A stretch of DNA of 10,232 nt. Source: Bacteriovoracaceae bacterium (GTDB lineage Bacteria > Bdellovibrionota > Bacteriovoracia > Bacteriovoracales > Bacteriovoracaceae). Numbering within the stretch: the first letter of the stretch is position 1; each line of letters begins with the position of its first letter. Location of the stretch: NCBI GenBank assembly GCA_023151145.1, contig JAKLJM010000052.1, positions 1 through 10,232 on the forward strand, in the 5' to 3' direction. The notes beneath the pieces were generated by a model. The model was not told the origin of the DNA. It searched no databases and was given only the letters and a program-made list of their open reading frames with translations. Positions 5,234 through 10,232 of the stretch are shown here, in pieces. Both the position numbers and the translations under genes were made by a program.

Positions 5234-5253
5234 AAGGTTCCTGGAACCTTTTT
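5234..5253. repeat. GGTTCCTGGAACC palindrome, copy 5
   Basis: AA, the core, then five T residues on the forward strand. It begins 2 nt after the DUF4325 stop codon on the reverse strand. There it lacks a T-run after the stem (CCC follows), so the neighbouring copy 4 is probably the stronger terminator. Confidence 0.88.
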
Positions 5254-5255
5254 GC

Positions 5256-5540
5256 TTAGCTTAGTTTTAGACCTCTTTCTGTGCAGACTGATTTTAAAAG
5301 CTCCATGTCTTTTCTAAAGATATTTATGAATTTTATTTTTTCATTAAGCATATCTATGGTCCAACCTTCAAGAGCGAGCTTGGCGATGCCCTCATCAAAA
5401 AACGAAGCACTTGCAACTTTTATGTCTTCAAAGTCTAATGTGATCACTTCGTTTGTCGATAAAATTATCTTTCTTAATTTTTCACCGGCAACTCTTGTGG
5501 TGTAATCATTTTTAAATTCTTCACGAATAAGTATTTTCAT
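5256..5540 (-). CDS. STAS-like DUF4325 protein (94 aa)
   Basis: The pattern is MKILIREEFKNDYTTRVAGE, then LRKIILSTNEVITLDFEDIK, then VASASFFDEGIAKL, and a C-terminal helix rich in charged residues. The core 'v.lDF.di..asaSF.de' is characteristic of DUF4325, a small STAS-related fold. The ATG at 5540 is chosen because it lies 2 nt after the stop of the preceding ATP-binding gene and the domain starts there; an upstream start would run into that gene. STAS domains are anti-anti-sigma-type protein partners of GHKL kinases, and here the kinase-like gene is immediately upstream. I infer a partner-switching or signal output role. The gene ends beside two palindromic repeats. Confidence 0.8.
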   Translation of the reverse strand: MKILIREEFKNDYTTRVAGEKLRKIILSTNEVITLDFEDIKVASASFFDEGIAKLALEGWTIDMLNEKIKFINIFRKDMELLKSVCTERGLKLS

Positions 5541-5542
5541 TT

Positions 5543-6079
5543 TTATTCCAGTGGAATACTGGCCATGCACCAAGTGCCAGTTAATTTATATTTTAGCTTT
5601 GATGTTTTGTAGTTTCTTGTGCCAAAGTTTTTTCTTACTTGAGCATTTCTACTAAGCACGACCAGACGACCTTTTAAATCTTTGATATTTTCAAAAAGAT
5701 AATACAAACCGAAACCGCCCGCGCGATCCCTTCTTGTTCCCACACCTTTTTCAAAAACTTTTTCCAAATATTCTTCATCTGAATTACATTGATATTTTGT
5801 TTCTAACTTAGCTGGAATAGTTACTCCCATATCAAGAATTCCAAACTCAAAGTGCTTCTCACTAATACCAGCATAGATAAAATATCGCTCAGCCGTTGAA
5901 TGATCTACTGAGTTTTGCATTAATTCATTTATTACAAGATTTATATCCCACAAGACATCTTCAGAAAGAACTGTTTTAAATTTTTCATTTAATAATAAAA
6001 TGAACTCTGGTGCAATTGCCGATGATTTTCCGTATATTAGAAAATCATTTTCGATCATTCTTAGTTCTTCAATTTTCAA
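5543..6079 (-). CDS. GHKL-fold ATP-binding protein, anti-sigma/histidine-kinase-like (178 aa)
   Basis: The Bergerat-fold ATP site is visible: N-box INELMQNSVDHS (residues 50-61, E52 and N56), G1 box DMGVTIP (83-89), an ATP-lid-like KGVGTRRDRAGGFGLYYL (111-128) and a closing GTWCMASIPLE strand. There is no histidine-kinase dimerisation domain, transmembrane segment or sensor domain, so it resembles a free-standing SpoIIAB/RsbW-like or HSP90-class ATPase domain acting in the cytoplasm. It sits between a STAS-like gene (22-nt gap) and a DUF4325 gene (2-nt gap) on the same strand. The start is uncertain: TTG at 6079 has AAAAGGA close by (3-nt spacing), and an ATG at 6058 would drop seven residues. 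The kinase substrate is unknown. Confidence 0.82.
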   Translation of the reverse strand: MKIEELRMIENDFLIYGKSSAIAPEFILLLNEKFKTVLSEDVLWDINLVINELMQNSVDHSTAERYFIYAGISEKHFEFGILDMGVTIPAKLETKYQCNSDEEYLEKVFEKGVGTRRDRAGGFGLYYLFENIKDLKGRLVVLSRNAQVRKNFGTRNYKTSKLKYKLTGTWCMASIPLE

Positions 6080-6101
6080 AAATCCTTTTAACTGAATCGA
6101 T

Positions 6102-6350
6102 TTATTTTGAAAGGCTAAAAATGCTGAATGTATTTTTAATTTTTTGAATTTTAAGATTAATTTTTTGTTCAGAAGCTACATCTAAAAGGGCAAATAAAAT
6201 GGCATACCCTGCGGGTGTTATCTTTTCTGTTTTTTCAAAAGATAATGTTAGGTCATGCCCTTCTCTAATATTCGTAATGATTTCGAGAAGACTATCAAGC
6301 CTTCCATCATCAATAAATTTAGGTAATTCCACTGTGCTTTGAATATTCAT
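6102..6350 (-). CDS. STAS-domain-like small protein (82 aa)
   Basis: The central pattern is LTLSFEKTEKITPAGYAILF, then ALLDVASEQKINLKI. It fits the STAS layout: a strand, the loop with 'T/S-P-A-G' where anti-anti-sigma factors carry their phospho-acceptor, a helix, and a further strand. T47 and the neighbouring residues sit where a kinase-modified Ser/Thr would be, but this is inference. The ATG at 6350 is preferred over an in-frame TTG at 6356; neither has a clear ribosome site. It is the first gene of a three-gene reverse-strand operon with a GHKL ATPase and a DUF4325 protein. It is short for a STAS domain (usually about 95-110 aa), so the last helix may be reduced. Confidence 0.65.
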   Translation of the reverse strand: MNIQSTVELPKFIDDGRLDSLLEIITNIREGHDLTLSFEKTEKITPAGYAILFALLDVASEQKINLKIQKIKNTFSIFSLSK

Positions 6351-6433
6351 ACGCAAACTATATCACACCTATAGAAACTCAGATACTTACAGGTGGCAAT
6401 CAAGGCTAGTTTTTAGAAAAAGCACTATAAATA

Positions 6434-6474
6434 CAAAAACTTAGGGCTGCTTTGATTTATAACTGCGCCCTAAG
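6434..6474 (-). terminator. Intrinsic terminator downstream of the MscS-like gene
   Basis: Read on the reverse strand, CTTAGGGC (6474-6467) pairs perfectly with GCCCTAAG (6447-6440). Two inner GC pairs may extend the stem, and TTTTTG follows at once. It lies 34 nt past the channel gene stop, after palindrome copy 6, and would end the wecB-channel transcript before the STAS operon. Confidence 0.7.
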
Positions 6475-6488
6475 TACGACACACCGAG

Positions 6489-6509
6489 AAGGTTCCTGGA
6501 ACCTTTTTT
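6489..6509. repeat. GGTTCCTGGAACC palindrome, copy 6
   Basis: AA, the core, then six T residues on the forward strand. It overlaps the TAA stop of the reverse-strand MscS-like gene (6508-6510). In the direction of that gene only TT follows the stem before C, so the separate terminator at 6434-6474 is likely needed. Confidence 0.9.
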
Positions 6510-7662
6510 AAAGTGAGGGCGTGGTATTTGTTGGCCCTTGGCGGACGACGTGAAATCCTGGCGACATGATCTCTACCTTATTTTTGGCAAACACTTCTTG
6601 AATATTTTTATGGAGCTCACTGTAGACTCGAGGAAGTTTTGCCGCATGTTCAGTATAGGCATTGAGTTCATAGGAAATATGATAATCATTAAGAGCTGTT
6701 TGCAAAACAAACGGTTCTTTATCGTGATTAATTAAACTTGATTGATGAGCAGCATTTTTAAGCATTTCATGAACCAGAGACCAAGGCGTATCATAACCAA
6801 TAGTGACCGTTGTGTTTACGATAAGATCTTTTTTATCTGCTTTGATGGAAAAATTTAAAATATCTCCACCCAATATTTTTGTATTTGGAATCGTGATTGT
6901 TTCATTTTTAAAAGTGAGCAACTTGGTCACTGTAATACCTTTTTCTATAATTTGCCCTTTGTGTGAATCGATTTGCACGATATCTCCCACTCTAAAGGGG
7001 CGCATATAAGTTAAAACAACACCTGCCACAATATTTGAAATTGCACTTGAAGAACCAAGAGAAATCAACAAACCTAAGAAAACAGAAACTCCTTCAAAGG
7101 CTTTTGAACCACTTCCCGGCAAATAAGGATAAACTGCCACAAAAGAGAACGCGACAATTAAAAACTTTATTAAGCTATAAGTTGTATCGGCCCATTCGGC
7201 ATAAAATCCTTCAAATACAATGTCGCCCCTTTGAATTTTTTCAAAGAAAAACTTCGTTGCTTGTAAAAGTTTTCTCGCCACAAAAGCAATGACGGCAATG
7301 GTAATTAAATTTGGAATATAGTTCACCCAACTTATTCCAATGTTCACAAACGTTTCTTTCACTAAATCTAATAGACTCAATGACCACTCTCTAGTCTCTG
7401 GAACTTCCGCAAAGATTAAAGGCACGGCTAAATAAAGAAGGAAAAAAAGCACGATCCATTTGGCATAAAACAAAACACTTCTAAACATCAATTCAATATT
7501 ATCAACGTTTAAAATTTCATTATTTCTCACAACTAAACTTCGATACCAAAGATTTTTTTTCTTAGAGACTAAGCTTTGAAAAAAACCAAATAACTTATAA
7601 ACCGCAATCAACACAATTAACGAAAATACGATATTAAGCACAAGCGCTGTATTAAAAACCAT
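6508..7662 (-). CDS. MscS-family mechanosensitive ion channel (384 aa)
   Basis: This inner-membrane channel is expected to open under membrane tension and release solutes on osmotic downshock. Five hydrophobic segments are seen (about residues 8-29, 62-85, 112-134, 162-181 and 190-220). The last one is the pore helix: GLLISLGSSSAISNIVAGVV, then LTYMRPFRVGDIVQI, the MscS signature. The cytoplasmic beta domain follows with TFKNETITIPNTKILGG and NFS, then an alpha/beta vestibule to the C-terminus. Two extra helices before the usual MscS core resemble larger MscS-like proteins. ATG 7662 has AGGAGAG just upstream and lies 13 nt after wecB, so the two are cotranscribed. The ion preference cannot be told. 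Confidence 0.9.
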   Translation of the reverse strand: MVFNTALVLNIVFSLIVLIAVYKLFGFFQSLVSKKKNLWYRSLVVRNNEILNVDNIELMFRSVLFYAKWIVLFFLLYLAVPLIFAEVPETREWSLSLLDLVKETFVNIGISWVNYIPNLITIAVIAFVARKLLQATKFFFEKIQRGDIVFEGFYAEWADTTYSLIKFLIVAFSFVAVYPYLPGSGSKAFEGVSVFLGLLISLGSSSAISNIVAGVVLTYMRPFRVGDIVQIDSHKGQIIEKGITVTKLLTFKNETITIPNTKILGGDILNFSIKADKKDLIVNTTVTIGYDTPWSLVHEMLKNAAHQSSLINHDKEPFVLQTALNDYHISYELNAYTEHAAKLPRVYSELHKNIQEVFAKNKVEIMSPGFHVVRQGPTNTTPSL

Positions 7663-7675
7663 CTTTCTCTCCTAA

Positions 7676-8797
7676 TTAAGGTTCCAGGAACCTTTTCACT
7701 GCGGCAAGAATCTTGTGTGAAGCAAAGCCGTCACCATAAGGGTTTACCACTTTTTGGAAGGCTTGATACTGATTAACGTCTGTAAAAAGCTCACTGGCCT
7801 TTTGATAAAGAGTCTCAAGCTTTGTTCCAAGTAGCAGTGACGTTCCTGCCGTTACACCTTCTGGCCTTTCGGTATTATCACGCATAACAAGAATTGGTTT
7901 TCCAAAATATGGACCTTCTTCTTGCACACCACCTGAATCAGTCATGATGAGGTATGACTTCTTCATGAAAAACACAAAATCAGGATACTCAAGCGGATTT
8001 AAAAGATGAATTCCCTTCACTCCACCGAGCTCATTTTCCACAACTGATTTTACGTTAGGATTTAAATGCACGGGCAATACTATCTCTGCCCCATGTTCAT
8101 GATGTAATTTTTTTAATGTTCGACAAATATCTTTTAATGGCTCGCCATGATTTTCGCGGCGATGGGTGGTTACAAGAACTATTTTTTTAGAAAAATCTAT
8201 GCTCGAATATTTTTTCATCATCGCTTCATCATCGATTAAATCTTTCGCCATTCTAAGCGCATCAATCGACGTGTTCCCGGTCACTATTAACTCTGTGCCT
8301 ACCACACCCGATGTTCTTCCTTCTTTTTCTAAATTCTTTTTCGTTTCTTCCGTCGGTGGAAAATGTAATTCAGCAAAAGTTGAAACCATCTGACGATTAA
8401 TTTCTTCTGGAAATGGTGAGTGCTTGTCAAAAGTTCTAAGACCCGCTTCAATATGGGCCACTGGAATTTTTTGATAAAACGCCGCCAAGGCACCTGCAAA
8501 CGTTGTGGTTGTATCACCTTGAACCATTACCACATCTGGTTTTACTGCCTCTAATACTTTATGGGCATTTGCTAATATGTTCGCTGTTAATTCTGCTAAC
8601 GATTGATTGGGTTTCATCACGTTTAAATCGTGATCAGCTTTCAATTTAAAAAAATCCATAAACGGCACAACCATATCTTTATGTTGTCCCGACAAACAAA
8701 TCACTGGTTCAAAACCAAAATTTTTACATTCTAAAATGACGGGTGCCATTTTAATGGCTTCGGGTCTTGTTCCAAAAATAAACATGATTTTTTTCAT
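7676..8797 (-). CDS. wecB: UDP-N-acetylglucosamine 2-epimerase, non-hydrolysing (373 aa)
   Basis: It interconverts UDP-GlcNAc and UDP-ManNAc, giving the ManNAc precursor for surface polysaccharides in the cytoplasm. The family motifs are in order: FIFGTRPEAIKMAPVI (7-21), VQGDTTTTF with D95, HIEAGLRTFDKHSPFPEEIN with E117 and E131, TGNTSIDAL (173-181), TTHRREN with H212, and SGGVQEEGPYFGKPILVMRD (288-307). These residues match the known E. coli active-site positions almost number for number. ATG 8797 has GAGG 5 nt upstream and yields the normal family length; an upstream TTG does not. A promoter lies at 8831-8859. The last six codons and the stop (KRFLEP) come from a palindromic repeat. Confidence 0.95.
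   Translation of the reverse strand: MKKIMFIFGTRPEAIKMAPVILECKNFGFEPVICLSGQHKDMVVPFMDFFKLKADHDLNVMKPNQSLAELTANILANAHKVLEAVKPDVVMVQGDTTTTFAGALAAFYQKIPVAHIEAGLRTFDKHSPFPEEINRQMVSTFAELHFPPTEETKKNLEKEGRTSGVVGTELIVTGNTSIDALRMAKDLIDDEAMMKKYSSIDFSKKIVLVTTHRRENHGEPLKDICRTLKKLHHEHGAEIVLPVHLNPNVKSVVENELGGVKGIHLLNPLEYPDFVFFMKKSYLIMTDSGGVQEEGPYFGKPILVMRDNTERPEGVTAGTSLLLGTKLETLYQKASELFTDVNQYQAFQKVVNPYGDGFASHKILAAVKRFLEP
7678..7696. repeat. GGTTCCTGGAACC palindrome, copy 7, inside the wecB 3' end
   Basis: On the forward strand it reads AA, GGTTCCAGGAACC, TTTT, so its central base is T on the reverse strand, the coding strand. It encodes K-R-F-L-E-P and the first bases of the TAA stop of wecB. In the transcript the stem is followed by AATTAGG, not a T-run, so it should not terminate strongly before the downstream channel gene. 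Confidence 0.9.
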
Positions 8798-8830
8798 CGC
8801 GTCCTCAAAATTTAACAATGTTTACAATGA

Positions 8831-8859
8831 ATTCTAGTTAATTTAGTTATTTATGTCTA
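8831..8859 (-). promoter_or_regulatory. wecB operon promoter
   Basis: On the reverse strand TAGACA (8859-8854), a 17-nt spacer and TAGAAT (8836-8831), each one base from consensus. Transcription would start near 8824, about 27 nt before the wecB ATG. Confidence 0.68.
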
Positions 8860-8910
8860 ATAAGTATTCTTTGGCATTTGCACTTATAAAATCATGAAAA
8901 AGTGAAAAAC

Positions 8911-8939
8911 TTGACGTAAGAATCAACCTTTGAAATATT
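8911..8939 (+). promoter_or_regulatory. Promoter of the DUF2283 gene
   Basis: TTGACG (8911-8916), a 17-nt spacer, then AATATT (8934-8939). The -35 is strong and the -10 moderate. The start site would be near 8946, only about a dozen nt before the ATG, with AGAGG in between. Confidence 0.55.
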
Positions 8940-8957
8940 TTTTAAAAGAGGTTTAGG

Positions 8958-9155
8958 ATGAAAATCAGTTATTTTCAAGAAACAGATACTTTATATTTTG
9001 AACTTGATGAATCAACATCTGTTGATTCTAATGAAGTTTCACCTGGTGTTGTTTTTGACTTTGATCAAAACAATAAAATCGTCGGCATTGAAATTGAAAA
9101 AGCATCGAACTTAGTTAATTTAAAATCTCTACCTATCTCTAAAAGCAATCCATAA
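8958..9155 (+). CDS. DUF2283 family protein (65 aa)
   Basis: The sequence MKISYFQETDTLYFELDEST, then EVSPGVVFDFDQNNKIVGIE and IEKASNLVNL is a textbook DUF2283 protein ('Y....D.lyi.l......e..pgv.ld.d..g.ivGiEil.as'). ATG 8958 follows AGAGG at 8948-8952. DUF2283 genes often sit beside DUF4258 genes, a toxin-like partner; no such gene is visible here, so this copy is an orphan. It has its own promoter and an intrinsic terminator whose stem begins in the last codons, with the stop codon in the loop. The biochemical role is unknown. Confidence 0.85.
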   Translation: MKISYFQETDTLYFELDESTSVDSNEVSPGVVFDFDQNNKIVGIEIEKASNLVNLKSLPISKSNP

Positions 9156-9166
9156 GATTGCTTTTT
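9141..9166. terminator. Bidirectional terminator between DUF2283 and glycosyltransferase genes
   Basis: AAAAGCAATC (9141-9150), loop CATAA, then GATTGCTTTT (9156-9165) plus another T: a perfect 10-bp stem. It contains the DUF2283 stop codon in its loop and touches the stop of the convergent glycosyltransferase gene at 9165-9167, so both strands can use it. Confidence 0.85.
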
Positions 9167-9929
9167 AATATTTTCGAAGCGTCTGCAGCAATTTCAAATT
9201 CCCCAATATCGTCTTCTTAAACGGCATTTTTGATTCGCCCAACTTTAAATCATAGCGAAGTAAAAAAGGCACTTCAGAACAAAGAGCTCCTTCCATATCA
9301 CAACGAAGAAGAATCTCGACCATTGAAGCGAAACTTTTTTCAAAGACTACGTCATTAGGAAAACGTTTTTTTACTTTTTCCACAATTGCTGGTGAATAAA
9401 GACGATAGCCACAAGAGTAGTCGCGAACCCCTGGAACATTTCTAATAATTTTAAATAGACAAGTAAGACCGAATGAAAGAATTTGTCTCCACCACACAAC
9501 GCCTTCTATTCGGGCTCCGGCGCGAAAACGTGAAGCGATAACAACATCGTAGCCTTCACAAATTTTCTTCACCATCTCTGGTAAAAAGAATGGCGGATGA
9601 GAATTGTCTCCATCCATTAAGCCATATGCTAGTGCCGGTTTACTCGTTTGCATGTCGGCCAAATATTTTTCAAAAGCCGTATTGATTCCGCCTGTTAATC
9701 CGCGATTTTCTGGATGGCGATAATATTCTAAGGGAAAGCTTGTAAATTCATTTTTAAGTTCAGACCAAAGTTCTGCTGTATTGTCTCTACTGCAATCATC
9801 AATGATTAAAACCCTAGTCACAAACAATTCTCCATAAACGGCATTTAACGTTTCAAATTGTTTTAAAAGTGGTTTTAAATTTTTTGCTTCATTATAACAA
9901 GGAAGCGCGATAAGAATTTCCTTTTTAAT
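9165..9929 (-). CDS. Family 2 glycosyltransferase, polyprenyl-phosphate sugar transferase-like (254 aa)
   Basis: The GT-A fold is clear: ILIALPCYNEAKNLKPLL (residues 5-22), VLIIDDCSRDNT (40-51), HPENRGLTGGINTAF (72-86), the DxD-type metal/nucleotide motif LMDGDNSHPP (104-113), SRFRAGARIEG (133-143) and SCGYRLY (172-178), ending in GESKM (231-235). This order resembles dolichol/undecaprenyl-phosphate mannosyl- or glucosyltransferases; the sugar is not determinable. There is no C-terminal membrane domain, and a hydrophobic patch near 146-163 may touch the membrane. The frame is open only back to a TAG at 9935, and the first residues of the domain need a start there: ATT at 9929-9927, with AAGGA 7 nt upstream. 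The first standard start (TTG at 9827) would cut off the nucleotide-binding strand. It lies 3 nt after the flippase-like gene. Confidence 0.88.
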   Translation of the reverse strand: MKKEILIALPCYNEAKNLKPLLKQFETLNAVYGELFVTRVLIIDDCSRDNTAELWSELKNEFTSFPLEYYRHPENRGLTGGINTAFEKYLADMQTSKPALAYGLMDGDNSHPPFFLPEMVKKICEGYDVVIASRFRAGARIEGVVWWRQILSFGLTCLFKIIRNVPGVRDYSCGYRLYSPAIVEKVKKRFPNDVVFEKSFASMVEILLRCDMEGALCSEVPFLLRYDLKLGESKMPFKKTILGNLKLLQTLRKY

Positions 9930-9932
9930 GGT

Positions 9933-10232
9933 CTAATCCTTTTTTTTATTCGTTAACATCAGATAGGGAATCACACCCAATATATTGACAAACATTGTAT
10001 AAAACCAAAAGTTATTAAACAAAGTAGCCCCATTATTTTGCCCTAAAAAGCGAAAAAGATTTTCATAGGCCACATGCCCAACCCCAAGTCCAGCGGGTGA
10101 AATGGGAAGAGCAACCGCCACTTGCCCCAAAGGAATAATTGTCGCCAGATCTTTTATGCCAATATCGCCTTCAAAAAAATTCATATTGATCAAATAAAAA
10201 GCAGAGATTGATAAACCATGGGCAAATAAGCT
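9933..10232 (-). CDS. Flippase-like integral membrane protein (LPG synthase TM family), 5' part beyond window
   Basis: The frame is open to the window edge and gives 99 C-terminal residues. It begins SLFAHGLSISAFYLINMNFF and contains the family motif IIPLGQVAVALPISPAGLGV, then GHVAYENLFRFLG, followed by a final membrane helix FWFYTMFVNILGVIPYLML and a KKKD tail. The 'lPisPgGlGv.E.a...lf' motif is typical of the lysylphosphatidylglycerol synthetase transmembrane / YbhN-like group, polytopic inner-membrane proteins often next to GT2 enzymes that make polyprenyl-phosphate sugars. Here the usual Glu after GlGV is replaced by G-H. Its stop (TAG) is 3 nt before the glycosyltransferase start, so the two are one operon. 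The substrate is unknown. Confidence 0.8.
   Translation of the reverse strand, partial: SLFAHGLSISAFYLINMNFFEGDIGIKDLATIIPLGQVAVALPISPAGLGVGHVAYENLFRFLGQNNGATLFNNFWFYTMFVNILGVIPYLMLTNKKKD

Larger units (their letters stand above)
4947..5255. other. Repeat-rich intergenic region
   Basis: No gene is seen in these roughly 310 bases. They hold the ATPase promoter (4987-5014), a decayed half of the composite element (5026-5053), about 115 nt of AT-rich sequence without recognisable coding potential, and two tandem short palindromes (5172-5190 and 5234-5253) downstream of the DUF4325 gene. Confidence 0.8.

Noticed and set aside
493..5253. CRISPR array
   Set aside because: The spacing between copies ranges from about 60 nt to over 1 kb and contains genes; there are no regular spacers and no cas genes.
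6434..6474. Protein-binding operator for the STAS operon instead of a terminator
   Set aside because: The 8-bp arms are 19 nt apart and followed by a T-run on the reverse strand just after the channel gene, which fits a terminator better; no promoter elements were found beside it.
7035..7292. Forward-strand open frame opposite the MscS-like gene
   Set aside because: It is a shadow of the channel gene, with biased composition and no supporting signal.
493..7696. Integron cassette array with the palindromes as attC sites
   Set aside because: The repeats are about 21 nt with a perfect centre, lack the R'/R'' GTTAAC-type boxes of attC sites, genes point in both directions with their own promoters, and no integrase is visible.
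8329..8517. Reverse-strand open frame overlapping wecB in another frame
   Set aside because: It lies wholly inside wecB, whose motifs are continuous, so it is a shadow frame.

Overview
The window is AT-rich, tightly packed and clearly bacterial, with short 5' regions, Shine-Dalgarno sequences and sigma70-like promoters. No rRNA, intact tRNA or transposase is present. No gene fixes the taxon. The AT bias, the many copies of one short palindrome and the envelope genes would fit a Bdellovibrio-like or other deltaproteobacterial-grade Gram-negative, but that is a low-confidence guess.

Left part (about 1-5050): an accessory island of toxin-antitoxin-like and small 'DUF' genes, several of them decaying. 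It holds the tail of one DUF2442 gene, a complete DUF2442 gene, a DUF2442 fragment with an internal deletion, a PIN-domain nuclease with a small basic partner protein (reverse strand), a frameshifted DUF4160 remnant followed by an intact DUF2442 gene, a HicA/HicB pair with HTH-type HicB (reverse strand), an XRE regulator followed by a C-terminally truncated DUF2442 gene, and an AAA ATPase/DUF4143 protein (reverse strand). The XRE gene is preceded by a promoter, a hairpin-rich leader and an intrinsic terminator.

Middle (about 5050-6500): a three-gene reverse-strand operon encoding a STAS-like protein, a GHKL-fold ATP-binding protein and a DUF4325 STAS-like protein. It looks like a compact partner-switching-type signalling module.

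Right part (6500-10232): more ordinary envelope genes. UDP-GlcNAc 2-epimerase (wecB) and an MscS-family channel form a reverse-strand operon. A lone DUF2283 gene lies on the forward strand. A family 2 glycosyltransferase, apparently starting at an ATT codon, lies 3 nt after the end of a flippase-like membrane protein gene that runs off the window.

The most striking global feature is a perfect palindrome with core GGTTCCTGGAACC and A/T flanks. It occurs seven times, plus one expanded composite form and one decayed half. Nearly every module boundary carries a copy, and copies often touch or contain the stop codon of the adjacent gene. In wecB a copy encodes the last six residues and the stop. 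Several copies look like bidirectional terminators, but one sits between two divergent promoters, where it cannot terminate either gene. The family may therefore also mark module boundaries or act as recombination points.
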